From NCBI GenBank assembly GCA_900095095.1, contig FMBT01000551.1:1-55284 (forward strand): a DNA stretch of 55,284 bases. The letters run 5' to 3'. Positions within the stretch are counted from its first letter, which is position 1, and each line of letters begins with the position of its first letter. Shown piece by piece: positions 11,769 through 23,592 of this stretch. This DNA is from Fragilariopsis cylindrus CCMP1102 (taxonomy: Eukaryota; Bacillariophyta; Bacillariophyceae; Bacillariales; Bacillariaceae). The translations under genes were made by a program, and so were the position numbers. Under the pieces are notes generated by a model, which ran no database searches, was not told where the DNA came from, and saw only the letters and a list, made by a program, of their open reading frames with translations.

Positions 11769-12734
11769 ATGAGTAGTAAAGGCAAAGTCAGAAGTACAAG
11801 TACCAGTACAAGTAGAAAGCAACACAATGAAGATGGTCGTCGTTCTACTAAAGGTATTGGATTAGAATCATTTGCACAAAGGAAAGGACAAATTCGTGCA
11901 TTAGAAGAATTTAAGAAACGTAAAAACCGCAAGGTACTGGAAACTTCAATGGCATTACGTAAATATCGTAAATTAATGAAAAAGGAAGGTCATGATGCTG
12001 GGTCTGGTGCAAGTAGAAAAAGACAGCAGCAACAACAAGATGATGAAGAAGAGGTTAAAATGAACGACGACAATGATAATGACAATGATAATGATAATGA
12101 TGATGATGATGGTAGCGAAGAGCAGGAAGAAGACTCGGATATTGATATTGACGATCATCAGGGTAGGAGGAAACTACAAAAGATCGATTCTGATCGTGAT
12201 GATGACGAAGACAAGAACGAGGAAGACAAAAAAATGAATGCAGAGAAGGAAGAAAAGGAGGAAATGGATAAGAAAATGAAAAAGAATCGTCATAAAATAA
12301 AGAAAATGGATCCATTTAAAAAATCATTAGAAAAAGCAAAATTAGCGAAAGAAGAAAAGGAATCGAAAGTTTTAGGTCATGAACAGAATGAAATAGAACG
12401 ACAAATCAAATTAAAACGAAGAAAGAAGCAAACAAAATTACTACAACAAAGAACATCAAGAGGTCAACCAATAATGAAACATGCAATTAATAATATACTA
12501 TATAAATTAGAAAAACAAAACCAACAAACTCAAGAAGATCTAACACAAACGAAGAAGACGTCGACGTCGACGACTCCAACTCCTCGTCATCATTCGTCGA
12601 AATTTCATAATAACAACAAAAAGACTACCCCATCAACGACGAAGAATCGGCAACCACAGCAACAACATCAACAGAAGCAACAATTGCATGGCGAAGAAAC
12701 GAAGAAGAAGAAAAGGAGTCGAAAGTTTTACTAG
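11769..12734 (+). CDS. FYV7: FYV7/TAP26-like rRNA-processing protein
   Basis: Single-exon frame of 321 residues. The N-terminus has a basic stretch (LEEFKKRKNRKVLETSMALRK), the middle is an acidic DN-repeat tract (residues about 85-160), and the C-terminal third contains RRKKQTKLLQQRTSRGQPIM followed by a short amphipathic helix. That block, a basic helix followed by TxxGQPxMxxxIxxxLxKL, is the signature of the FYV7/TAP26 family, nucleolar proteins required for small-subunit pre-rRNA processing. It is longer than the yeast protein (about 150 residues) because of the low-complexity insert and a Gln/Lys-rich tail ending KKKKRSRKFY. No frameshift is evident. The assignment rests on the C-terminal motif only. 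Confidence 0.65.
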   Translation: MSSKGKVRSTSTSTSRKQHNEDGRRSTKGIGLESFAQRKGQIRALEEFKKRKNRKVLETSMALRKYRKLMKKEGHDAGSGASRKRQQQQQDDEEEVKMNDDNDNDNDNDNDDDDGSEEQEEDSDIDIDDHQGRRKLQKIDSDRDDDEDKNEEDKKMNAEKEEKEEMDKKMKKNRHKIKKMDPFKKSLEKAKLAKEEKESKVLGHEQNEIERQIKLKRRKKQTKLLQQRTSRGQPIMKHAINNILYKLEKQNQQTQEDLTQTKKTSTSTTPTPRHHSSKFHNNNKKTTPSTTKNRQPQQQHQQKQQLHGEETKKKKRSRKFY

Positions 12735-13018
12735 TTGATTTAAAAAGTGGAATGAAAAGTTCACTAAGAGAATCCATCACATTACAATCTATTTCATTTC
12801 ATCTACTTCATACAGAAGTACTACTAGCTAGTATATTTTTTAATCAGGGTTTTTCACTATTCTACTTCTTCTTATTTATTTTATAAAATCATTCTAAGAA
12901 AACCACCCACGAGAGTTACAGTAGAGGGGTTAAAGGAGATATGCATTCAGAAAATATGTATGTACTGTCAAATTGCTTGTTTTGTTTTGCATTTTTTGTT
13001 TTGCTCTTTTCCTTGAGT

Positions 13019-13881
13019 TTAGACAGCATTATCTACATCTCCGGTCACAACACCTGTAACAGAACGGTTTTGGTTGGTTTGTTTACGTTTACGTTCACTT
13101 TCACGTTCACCTTCATTATCATCCATTACAATATCAACACCATTAGTAGTAGCACGTGGGACTTTTTGCTTATTATTACTGTTATTATTACTACCAAATC
13201 TTTTGATACGATTTCCACATGTAAAGTAAAAAATAAGGAATGTAATGATCGACCATAATATGCCTGAAGCTAAGGCAAGACCAGCATACATATTTACCCA
13301 CGGACCACAATTTTTATCCAGTTCATTACTAATATTATTAATATCTTCTTGAGAAATAGCATTATCATTTACATTTACATTTTGTATGAACAACGTACTT
13401 GAAGCATCAATGCCATCACATATTTTTTCTGATCCTTCAACAAAGGTACCAATCCCAATAATAAGATCAGCAATTGAAGCAATGATTGTTAAAACACCAA
13501 CAGTAATAAGACCACATTTGTTCATACGACAACACCAAACAAGTTGTAGACAGATAAAAGCCACAAGTCCCATCAAAAGTGTAATAACGCTCGTCCATGA
13601 AAGGATGATTGCAATAAATGATAGAATTTGGGCTGTAATTAGTAACCAATCATTGTAAGGTCTGCAATGATCAACAATCAACAATCAACAATCAACATAA
13701 CGTATGAAAAAGAAAGAAAATGAAAGAAAGAACGAAAGAAACATAATATAGAAAGAAAGTGAGGTTATTTTTTTCCAATTGTTTTATATTCTATTTTTTA
13801 AATGACGACGAGTAGCGAATGAGAGATATTCAATACTTACAAGCAGGTACATAACTTATTATTGTTGGCGTCGGAAGTCAT
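13019..13881 (-). CDS. four-span membrane protein, unknown family
   Basis: Exon 1 is 13881-13841 (MTSDANNNKLCTC) and exon 2 is 13661-13019; the intron is 13840-13662 with donor GTAAGTATTG and acceptor CATTGCAG. The 227-residue product has three hydrophobic helices at about residues 18-40, 42-62 and 65-90, a polar loop with two Cys residues between helices 3 and 4 (about 97-150), and helix 4 at about 152-175. A polar tail follows, with an acidic/basic cluster. The four-span plan with a Cys-containing outer loop recalls tetraspanin- or MARVEL-like proteins, but the CCG motif is lacking. Function unknown. Both exons are intact. Confidence 0.7.
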
Positions 13882-14114
13882 TTTTGCTGAGAATTTTGAT
13901 TTCTGATTTTACGAAGTTTATCTTTCTTTTTTTCTTTTTAGATTGAATTAATTTTGATTTTGTGAGATGAAAAAAGAAAGGACTGACATTCATAATGATA
14001 ATGCGGTCGGTAGGGTGATAGACAGCATGACACAATGATGGTATTATGATGTTCCAGGATGTTCCACGGGAATAGAATTAAAAAAAAAAACTGCATGGGA
14101 CGACAAATCACGAC

Positions 14115-14551
14115 TTAGTAGACTGAAATAAGTTCGTCCACTTTCAACTTGGTCACATTGTGTAACATTAGATCGGAATTTGATCGTGGTTGTATCATGA
14201 TAGTACAATTACTAGTCGCTAATCCAATCAAGTAAAGCTTTGAAAGAAGTGAACGAAGAGCAATTTTCTTCTTCCTTTTCCTTTGTTTCCTGTCGTTCAA
14301 AACTTTTCCAACAAAAACTGGATGCATCATACCTAAAAGCAATATTTGAAATTTTCAATGCGCCGTGTGGGACTAACACCACGACTTGATTTAGGAAGAT
14401 ATGGGAAACTGAAAATATTCATTTTTTCTTTCTTCAAAACGCCTCACCACAGCCACTTTCAACTAAAAGAAGAAATCAAAAACACAATTCACAGCCAATT
14501 CCACATTTATTTTTATATCCACATCATATCTACTCACCATGGTATGCCCAT
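14115..14551 (-). CDS. small hypothetical gene, model uncertain
   Basis: The best supported part is an open frame from 14342 to 14115 with a basic N-terminal half (DRKQRKRKKK) and ending KLKVDELISVY. A possible first exon starts at ATG 14551 (MGIP, donor GTGAGTAG at 14537) and a second at 14408 (acceptor TTTTCAG) reading FPYLPKSSRG. To join the last exon in frame, a 46-47 nt intron (donor in CGTGGTGTTAG, acceptor CTTTTAG) is needed, which is very short. No family is recognised; the middle exon could instead end at its own TAG. Confidence 0.3.
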
Positions 14552-14696
14552 ACTGTCCACTACTTTCCGCCGTTAACGTTTATTTTTGTGAAATGAAGTA
14601 AAGTGAAGTCAACATACATACATACATCATACATACATACATACATTACCGATTAGATTAGAATAGATTTGCTTAGAGTAACAAGTAACAAGTAAC

Positions 14697-14973
14697 ATGA
14701 CAGTAGTTGTCCTCCAGGAAGAGTGTCATAATGATAGTAATGACAATGTCAATGACGAAAATAGCAACGATGAGGACGAGAACAAGAACGAGAACGAGAA
14801 CGAGAACGAGAACGAGAAGAACGAGAACGAGAACGAAAGAACGAGAACGAGAACGAAACGAGAACGAGAACGAGAACGAATGTAATCATGATTATGACTA
14901 TGATGATGCTATAATATCCCGTAATACTATACGATGTACGGTACTTGAACGACAGCAGCAGCAACAGCAACAA

Positions 14974-15005
<32 letters not shown>

Positions 15006-16247
15006 GCAACAAAAACAACAACGAAAACAAATGGATTTAGATTATGGAATAATTATTGATGATGGCTGTACAAATGAATTATTACAAAGAATACAAGATA
15101 TACGTTTAAGTTTAGAATTAAACTATAAACGTCCAACTGTTAATCGTCGTTTTTTTGTGGACGATGATGCTGATATTACTGCTACTGCTACTGCTACTGC
15201 TACTACTACTACTAACAATATTACTAATACTGATACTGATACTTCTACTACTACTAATAATAAACACAATCGACCACGAGAATCATTGATTTGTAAACCA
15301 ATTGAATCCATAATCAGATACGTATTAAATGAACAAAAAATTATTACTGCTACAAATAATAAAGAAGTAATAATAACCAATAACGAGAACGATGATAATA
15401 ATGATTCTGACCATGATTCTGACTATGAGAATGAGTATGAGTATGAATATGAGTATGAATATGATGTATATTGTAATAAATATTTACGTTTTTTAGAATA
15501 TAGAACACTTGGGAAAGAGCTCCTAGCTCATCGTGATGGTATCAAAGTATGTGATGAGACTAATATAAAAAGTACACATACTATGTTATTATATTTAAGT
15601 ACATGCTTATCAGGTGGTGAAACATTAATTATGAATGATAATTCAAATGCAACTGCAAATACAAATACAAATACAAATACAAATAATAATACAAATACAA
15701 ACAATAATAATTGTTGGGCAAAACAAACTAATCTTCATATATCAACATCTAATGATGAACGTAGAATTATTCGTCGAAATGAATATGAACATGAATATGA
15801 ACATGAACATGAATATGAATATGGTAACGATAATAAAGGAACAGAAACAGAAATGGATTATGATGCAACAACAACAACAGCAGCAACAACAACAGCAACA
15901 AGTAGAACTAAATTGATTCGTCTTGACGAAAATAATATGATTATGACAACGACAATGACAATGACGATAAAAACGGTAATTATGATAATAATGATAGTGA
16001 TAATGAAATGACGAATACTACTACAAGTACAAATGGCAATACAAGTGCAAATACAACTTGTACTACTACAAGTACAACAACTTCTCCTTATGTTAGTGTT
16101 GGGATACAACCGGTGGAAGGTAGAATATTAATTTTCCCACATTATTGGCCACATGCTGGTGCGATTATAACGAAACATAGTATACCAAAAATTGCATTAC
16201 GTGCTGAGTTAACAATTACTAAAAAACGTACAGGTAGAACTAGTTGA
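14697..16247 (+). CDS. 2-oxoglutarate/Fe(II) oxygenase (prolyl-4-hydroxylase-like), split by low-complexity inserts and frameshifts
   Basis: The catalytic double-stranded beta helix is recognisable: an iron-binding HxD (LAHRDG, about 15530), a following strand pair with LYLSTCLSGGETLIM, and near the C-terminus GRILIFPHYWPHAG with the distal His, then an Arg in ALRAELTI suited to bind 2-oxoglutarate. This is the arrangement of P4H-type hydroxylases, which hydroxylate protein prolines or related targets using Fe(II), 2-oxoglutarate and O2. Long Glu-Asn, Gln, Asn-Thr and Tyr-Glu tracts interrupt the domain. The C-terminal part is in another frame; adding one T at AATAATATGA (about 15936) joins them through a YDYDNDND stretch. 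The start at 14697 also needs shifts inside the GAGAAC microsatellite (14790-14880). The substrate is unknown. Confidence 0.7.
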
Positions 16248-17008
16248 AGAGTAAAAAGTAATATTAAGTAGAAAGTAAGTAGTAGAAAGGAAGAAGCAAG
16301 AATTAGAAAGAAAGCACATTGAGTATAATACAAATAAATAATATAGACAACAAACAGTAAAAAGTAAAGAGTACAAATTCAAACATAATAAAACGCACTT
16401 AGTTGTTTTCATTTTAATTTTTTTGGTACAGTACAGTCCATCCCGCTCCTTCTGTAATGTAGTATATTTTGCACCTAAAACGAATGAAGAGAATGAATGA
16501 ATGAATCCATCAATCATCGAAGATAATCGAACGGGTTTTCCAGAAGGATATGGAGGGGCGATGTGAGTGAGTCCATGATCTCAGAATCCCTCTCCTTTAA
16601 CAAAAATCCCCCTTTCACTGAAAATCATTCACGAATGGGGGTATAAGCGTCACGATAATAATAATGATCGATTTGAATAAGTGACTGACTTGACTATAGC
16701 TATAGTAGTATTTGGGGGGGGGGGGGGGGGTTTGTGTTTTTGGACTTCTTACTGTATTTATTAGCTAAAGTTATATCTTATGGAGTGAAAAAGCTTTAGC
16801 TTTTGCATTTTAGTTTTCAAAACAAATCAGGGATTGATTCTTCGCACTACTGTATTAACTAGCAAGCTAGCTAGCTAGCTAGTACGGTTTCTAATTGTTT
16901 CGTTGGTATTTTACGGTATATAAGTTTCGATTTTCTCTTCTATATTTTGTTACAATATTGATATCAACTGAACTTTGATTCATTTATCTATCTATCGTTC
17001 ATCTAGTC
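16248..17008. other. convergent intergenic region with poly-G
   Basis: Lies between the 3' ends of the oxygenase and BRAP genes. Contains 17 G at 16714-16730 and a GCTA repeat (about 16860-16885). No gene. Confidence 0.5.
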
Positions 17009-18205
17009 CTATTCTCCTTCTGTTGTTGCCGATGAGGATGTTAATTGTAACATTAATGATGATAATTGTTCTTCTAATGATGGTAAATATTTTTGTATCA
17101 TATCATTTGATTCATTTCGTTCTCGTCCAGCCTGTTGGATACTATGTTTCAATTGTGGTTTGTTTGAATCTAAACTTTCATTCATATCTTTTAAAAACTG
17201 TATATTATCTATAGCCTTTTTAGAACGTTTTTGTATTGTAACTAATCGATTCGATAGTTGTTTTCGATTCTGTTTTAATATTGAGATAAGAGCCTGTGGT
17301 TGTCCAACAACTGTTGCTGCTTTTTTCTTCTTATTATCATCTTGATTTTGTTCTATTTCACGTATACGTTCTTCATAAAATGTGCGTTGCTGTTCTAATT
17401 GATTTTTCAATAATGTATTATATTGTTCAGCTGCACCTTCTAATTTCCTATGAACAATTTCTTCCTCCTGTACGTCTGATAATCCAGGTGTTAAGCTACG
17501 TTCACCACCGCCATTATTATATCCATTTGAGATATTATTGTTACCGTAGTTGTTGTTGTAATAAGCGCCACCGGCATTATTACTGCTATTATTAAATTGA
17601 TTATTATTTGGATCATTCACCTCAACAATTTTCCCATCTTCTTTTGATTGTACTAACCGATGTACCCATCCCTGTCCACAAAAATCATACACATGTTGTG
17701 TTTCTGTATCAAGTGCATATGCATGTAATGTTTCCTTGTAGTGCTGTCCTGCATGTGTAGTTGCATAATTATCATTATATTGTGACGAAGCAGAAGTAGC
17801 AGATGCAGATGCCATACTGTTTACACCTATAGCATTCCGACATGAGATTATACCACAAATTAAACAAATATAATTATTTTCAGTTGTATCACAGGTATGA
17901 CATTGACTTTTCATTTCGTTTAGTCCAGAATGATCATATCTACAAACTGGACACGGGCCTGTACATTGTGATAAACAATCCAAATGGAATGTATGATTGC
18001 AAACTGTTGTTAATAAAGGCATTGTATTTGAAATCGCGGTTAAATTAGTCGTTGCTATTGTTGCCATCGATGATGATGACGACGACGATGGACCTGATTG
18101 TTGTTGCTGTTGCTGTTGCTGTTGTTGAACTGTTGTCGTTGAAGAGTAGGAGGAGGCTACCGATGCTAATGCTGTTGTTGATCCACTATGATCCTCATTT
18201 TGTTG

Positions 18206-18245
<40 letters not shown>

Positions 18246-19147
18246 GTAGGCAATCCTAAATGTTCCAAACAAACAGCACAATTTTGTATATTGTTGTCAT
18301 TATCAGTATCATTATTACATTTTTTTATTGTCGCTGCCGCTCTTTTAGTCGTCGTGTCTTTTGTTGACAGACCATCATCCTCACTTGTACTACTGGTACT
18401 AGTGCTACTGAACTTTTCTTTATTATTGTCATCAAATTTAGTCCCAGTTGCAGATGCTGCTGCTGCTGCGGTATCGTCACTTGTACTACTACTAATACTA
18501 CTGACGCCACCACCCCCACCCCCATCGCCGTCACTTGTACTTGCTGCTTCTGAAGTAGTGGTATCATTCTTGTTATCGTTATTGTTATCGTTACTGTCAT
18601 TATTTCCACTCCCACCAAAATTTGTATGGAATAGTAATGAATTTTGTTGCTGTTGCTGCTGTTGTAGCTGTTGGTCTTCTTTTTGTTTAGTAGCATTGCT
18701 TTTTGTTTTGGTTGTATTGTTTCTAATTTAATAACACGTTCTATATGACATATCTCCCGATCATTAAAAGATATATATGGTTTCCCATTCAGATCATTTA
18801 CAAATTCAATTGTATCTTCTTCATTTAAGAACTGTACAAGAACGAGAAACGTCCTTTTCTGTTGTGAATTATTTTCCTTTTTCTTCCTCTCCTTCTTTCT
18901 ATGATTATCACTAATATCACCGTCTTCATCGTCTTCATTATCAACCTCTTCACTATCGCCATTATCATTATCATAATCGTAACTATCATAATCGTCATTA
19001 TCATCGGATATAACAACTCTAACATGTTCAATAAATGGACGATGTGATCGTATTAAATTTAATATTCCTTCTGGTACATGTTCAGGTAATACACCAATCA
19101 TTGCAGCCATATGCATATTATTATTACCTGAAGTATTTGTTGATATC

Positions 19148-19183
<36 letters not shown>

Positions 19184-19500
19184 ACGTTAGAACTTGCAGT
19201 ACTTGTTGTATAAACATTCCCATGAAAATTACCCGACACACCAAATGATACACTATACTTTTTAATTCCCTCTGGTAGACGACGTTTCTTATTATGAATC
19301 AACAACAGCCCCTTCTTCGTTACAGTCGTCACAGTGGTCACCTCCTCTTGTCTTCTCTGATTGCTACTGCCGTTTTCATTGTCGTCATTTCCATTGTCAT
19401 TGCTGTCAACGTTATCGTCGTGTTGTTGTTGTTGTGGCGTAGTCGTCGTTGCATTTTGAGATGATGAGGTCGTCGCTACTAAAGACGACGTAGAGACCAT
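17009..19500 (-). CDS. BRAP: BRAP (BRCA1-associated protein/IMP)-like RING ubiquitin ligase, split by one frameshift
   Basis: Domain order matches BRAP. An N-terminal RRM-like BRAP2 domain (GVLPEHVPEGILNLIRSHRP ... FLVLVQFLNEEDTIEFVNDL ... ICHIERV) is followed by a RING finger (CAVCLEHL ... TTVCNHTFHLDC ... CPVCRY), a UBP-type zinc finger (CHTCDTTENNYICLICG ... HYKETLHAYAL ... WVHRLV) and a C-terminal coiled coil. In animals BRAP is a Ras-responsive E3 that modulates MAPK scaffolding and cytoplasmic retention. The first Cys pair of the RING is separated from the rest by about 75 extra residues rich in Gln and Ser, and the UBP finger also carries an insert. The upstream and downstream halves are in different frames; one extra A in GAAAC at about 18721-18724 links IERVIKLE to an Asn/Ser-rich linker that stays open into the RING. 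Total about 830 residues. Confidence 0.85.
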
Positions 19501-20296
19501 CGTCGGCGATATCGACGATGGCGACGCCTTGATTTACACTAGAATCACTGTGACTCAACTAACTCAACTCAACTCAACTCAACTCGATATTCACTAAATC
19601 ACTACTACTACTATACTAAATCAGTGAGCACTTCTTTAAGATGTTTTTTTTTGGCGTCTTTTGCATATGTGATTTGATAAGATACAAGGTCAAATTAAAT
19701 GGGACAAGTTAATGGATAGTCTTAAAGTGTCGATTCGAATCAAGTTCCATTATCAACAGCCACGCCACTGTTGCTGTTTCACAAAGAATAATTGAAATGA
19801 AATGACATGAAATATAGAAAAGTGTAGGCGCTTTGTGTTGCCTTTTGATTTTGTACATTAAAAAAGGAAAAATCGGGTCGAAATCGAGAGGTGCCATGGT
19901 AAACGAAAGTTTTATTTTCCAATTTTCGTAGAACGCACGAAACGAGAAGAATCGGAGGATTTGTTATTAAAGGTCAAGTGAGTGATGCTAGTTGTGATGT
20001 GATATGATTTGATAGACTTGGTCATGTTGTCTATTATCAGACTTTAGTAAAATAAAGACAAAAACAATGGTAGTCCTACGTGCGTGTGTATATATACATA
20101 TGTATATATATAATTCATTCTTATGTTGGTTAAAAAGACTTAATGATTGGGAATAAACCTGACCGAGTCCGTCCATATAATATGACGTCAAGAAGAAAAA
20201 TAGAAAAGGATAAAAACTTAATTATTATATTTCATTTCATTTACTACCGGTAATGCATTATATTTGCATTACAAGTACAAGTACAATTACGTTAGA
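19501..20296. other. intergenic, upstream of BRAP
   Basis: ACTCA pentamers at 19545-19585 lie just upstream of the BRAP start. A TGTATATATA tract is at 20085-20110. No gene supported. Confidence 0.4.
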
Positions 20297-21793
20297 TTAG
20301 ATTATATCAGCTGGTAGTACAATATCATTTTTTTTCAATAATGCTATACCTAGTCGTTTTTTGGGTAGACTTTTTAGTAATCCCTTCAAGTATAAACAAT
20401 TATATTCATGTTCACTTAAATCCCCCGGACGTAATGGACCAGTACTACTATCTACTGATTTTGATGACATATGTGCTAATATAATTGATGTCGCAACACT
20501 TAAATTAAAACTTTCCGCAAATCCATACATGGGTAATGTAAAAGTTTCATCTGCAAGTAAACGCATCTCATCTGATATACCACGATCTTCATTACCCATA
20601 ACAATACATATCGGACGTTGATCTTGATTTTTATCTTGATCGTTTTCATCATTATCATTTTTGTTATCGTTGTTCATGTTGTTAATGTTGTTGTTATTAT
20701 CCCAATCAATATCACGTATATCAATTGAATTTGGATTTAAATCGCTAGCATAAATTTTGTATCCTTGTACATCACGTATATGTTGTATCGCTTCCTTAGT
20801 TGATGGATAATTTGTTAATGTTAACCATTGTGCCGATCCCATTGCTGTTCTCATACCACGTTTTTGCATCAATGTTTGTTTCCCTTCACCGTACATACCA
20901 GAATCAATAACTAAATCAACATTTTGTATACCAAATGAATCAATTGTACGCAAGCATGCCCATACATTAGATGGATTGGCTGGATTTTCATATAAAAATT
21001 TAACATTTCGTGTCCTATGTTTCAATACAGTTGTTATACGTTGTTGACGTTTCTCATTTATCCATGGTTCTAATATTGATGTTGCTTTTGATACTAGAAT
21101 AGGATCTAATTTCATATACGCATCATTTATAGTACGTAATTCATTAGAACATTTAATATCCTCAATAGTTTCTTTTTCCTGGTCGAATACTAATTCTTCA
21201 GTATTGCTATTGGATGCAATTTCATTATTATTCATATTAGAAAATCGATTATCTTGTTTTGGATTTAATCCAAAATCAAAGCTATCCCATGATAATTCAC
21301 CCTTTGTTGATTCACCTAATTTTGATTCTTCCTTACGTCTTTTACGATCGCGACTTCTTCTTGTACTCTTTTTCTTATAGTTCGTATACTTATTTATATT
21401 ACTTGTACTTGCACTGCTTCCTGTTGTTGCTTTGATGTCGTTGTCGTTGTTTTCACCGTTGTCATAGCTATTGCTATCACCACTACGGAGACTGCTACTA
21501 CTTTCTGCACTAGCATCCGTACTTGTAGTAGAAAATAGCTGCATGTGATAAGATTTATTGCCATTACCATTGCCATAGCCATTTTCATTGAAATGATGGA
21601 TTTTATTTCGTAGTAGCCTATCCCCTGCTACTGCTACTGCTACCGGTACTGATACAGAACTACGACTACGACAACCAGTACCTGCACATGAACTTCTATT
21701 AATCGTAGTGAATGCGGAAACTGTCCTTATGAAAGAGGGAAATATAATAATGAAGTCTTCCTCGTCGTCATCGCTGTCATCGTCATTCATCAT
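20297..21793 (-). CDS. TrmH/SpoU-family tRNA (or rRNA) 2'-O-methyltransferase
   Basis: 498-residue frame. The C-terminal 260 residues match TrmH: an N-terminal motif QRITTVLKHRTRNVKFLYE, motif 1 ENPANPSNVWACLRTIDSFG, motif 2 ICIVMGNEDRGIS and motif 3 LPMYGFAESFNLSVATSIIL. These form the SPOUT trefoil knot that binds AdoMet and methylates a ribose 2'-OH; bacterial TrmH acts on Gm18 of tRNA. An Asn/Asp insert lies just before motif 2. The first 190 residues are low-complexity and include VSAF after a hydrophobic FIIIFPSFI, somewhat like a plastid-targeting cleavage site, but the acidic start (MMNDDDSDDDEED) is not a good signal peptide. A different reading of the first codons (MTTRKTSLLLYFPLS) would look like one but needs a frameshift. 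Target compartment is therefore open. Confidence 0.85.
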   Translation of the reverse strand: MMNDDDSDDDEEDFIIIFPSFIRTVSAFTTINRSSCAGTGCRSRSSVSVPVAVAVAGDRLLRNKIHHFNENGYGNGNGNKSYHMQLFSTTSTDASAESSSSLRSGDSNSYDNGENNDNDIKATTGSSASTSNINKYTNYKKKSTRRSRDRKRRKEESKLGESTKGELSWDSFDFGLNPKQDNRFSNMNNNEIASNSNTEELVFDQEKETIEDIKCSNELRTINDAYMKLDPILVSKATSILEPWINEKRQQRITTVLKHRTRNVKFLYENPANPSNVWACLRTIDSFGIQNVDLVIDSGMYGEGKQTLMQKRGMRTAMGSAQWLTLTNYPSTKEAIQHIRDVQGYKIYASDLNPNSIDIRDIDWDNNNNINNMNNDNKNDNDENDQDKNQDQRPICIVMGNEDRGISDEMRLLADETFTLPMYGFAESFNLSVATSIILAHMSSKSVDSSTGPLRPGDLSEHEYNCLYLKGLLKSLPKKRLGIALLKKNDIVLPADII

Positions 21794-22651
21794 CGTCCAT
21801 CATACAAGTTGCAGTAGTATAATAATGTAAAGTGGATTTACGACAGCCCTTCTCCTATTTCTGTTTCTGTTTCCCATCATCATCATTGTCGTCAGCAAAA
21901 GCAGATTAAGCAGCTAAATGAGTGACAGCTAGCCAACCGCACAATTAATTGTTGCTGATTTCGGACTCACTACAATGACAAAACTATGATTTATGATTTC
22001 GAAACTTTGTATATGATATATCATTACATTTATCAGTCTGTCATGTGATGTGATGTGATGTGATGTGTGCCGATTATTTGATTTGTTGTAAACCATGATG
22101 TGATGATGATAATCTGGATGTGTGGTTGTGAATTTTTTTTGCGCGGGGTTTAGGGTTAGAGTTAGACACCATTTTTGATTATTACACGGAGGCGGAAAAG
22201 TCGCAGATATATGCATCGACACTCGTACACTCTGAACAACAAAGTGAGGATTTTGCGACGTGCGTGAATTAGATACCTTGTACATGTACTGTAGAAAAGA
22301 AGCAAGAAGCAAAGAACCCAGTTTCTCCGCGCTTGTTCTGACGTCGCTCGACCAACAATAAAAGACAATACTGTAGGACCTACCTGGTACCGCCTAAGCA
22401 TTCTTTATTTTGAAAAAGAAAAAGAAATTACAACATACAGAACTACTGAACTTAAATGTAAATACGTTAATAACACAGTAATAAAGACACACGCATCTTT
22501 CTTGAGTAGTGACTTCACAATCGCTTATACCGTAACATTACACCCAACTTACAACAACACGAAACAAAACGTACTGTATCAACGAAATAGCTAGTAGATG
22601 CTAAACAGAACACCACCTGCAAAAGAACTTGAAAATAAAAAGGAAATAATA
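21794..22651. other. divergent intergenic region
   Basis: Separates the minus-strand methyltransferase from the plus-strand MYND gene, so it should hold both promoters. It contains a short TTTAGGGTTAG sequence (22149-22159), GATGT pentamers at 22045-22070, and the MYND gene 5' UTR. No gene seen. Confidence 0.4.
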
Positions 22652-23592
22652 ATGGGTTACAATAAAAAGAACAAGAACAAGAAAAGCGGTGCTGCTGGAA
22701 CTGTTGCCAGTAGAACAAAGAATAAAAATAATAATGCTAATGCTAATGCATTGCTTACATCGACGTTCGCAGTAACAACGATGTTAGCTAAAACAGGTGG
22801 TGGTGGTGGGGTGGTGATGTTTGTTTTCATATGAGTACAAAAGAAGATTTCCTAGCATATAAATCAGATAATTATCATAAATGTTGTGACGATTATCTTA
22901 AATATAGATGGAAAATGGCAATGAGAATTCCTGGTCAAGATATAAACCAACTTCATCTAGAATTTTCTCAACAGCATTCAGATACATTAATTCAAAACAA
23001 ATTTGGTTCATTTGTTTTTGCTGTATGTTGTGGATTATTTCTTCTGAATAAAGAAAGTAGTGAAAATCTAAATGAAAATGAAAATGAAAATAGCGCAGAT
23101 AATACAAATAATAATGCAAGTATAACGGCGGCAATAAAACAACGTAAAAGTATTATAATGCAATTACTTGCATTAGGGATTGATGTTCGATATCATTGGG
23201 TACCATCCATTGTATATGGTATATCAATTGCAGAAGGATCTAGTATGGGTGAAAAACATCGTAGATATGTACGTGATATTATGACAGAACGTGGTATGAT
23301 TAATATAATAGCACGTGAAACTATGACGTTGTGGTCTAGTACTAGTCCTACTAGTTCGAAAAGTAGTTGCAATTGTATGGAAATATCTAAAAAGGCTGCA
23401 AAGCGTGAAATGGAAAAATCTGGTTACTGTATGGGTTGTCAACAAGAATTCCCTAAAAATGAACTACGGAAATGTTCACATTGTCAAGCATCAAAATATT
23501 GTTCAAGTAAGTGTCAGACTGATAATTGGTCAGAACATAAAGAATTTTGTAGGGAAATAAAAATAAATGAAACAAAACAAACGAATAATTAA
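22652..23592 (+). CDS. MYND zinc-finger protein with N-terminal frameshift
   Basis: The C-terminus carries a full MYND finger: CMGCQQEFPKNELRKCSHC, then YCSSKCQTDNW and HKEFC, which mediates protein-protein contacts. The preceding 200 residues are helical and of unknown family, with an Asn/Glu insert. The frame of the MYND part is open from 22831 (ATG, MSTKEDFLAYKSD). The stretch from ATG 22652 (MGYNKKNKNKKSG) ends out of frame at the GGT/GGGG tract 22799-22811. One more G in the G4 run would give a single 314-residue protein through GGGGDVCFHMSTKED. A start at 22831 is the alternative. Architecture of this kind is a large, uncharacterised family in diatoms (general knowledge). Confidence 0.7.

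Noticed and set aside
22149-22168. TTTAGGGTTAGAGTTAG, resembling telomeric repeats
   Set aside because: Only about two imperfect units; too short to call an interstitial telomere.
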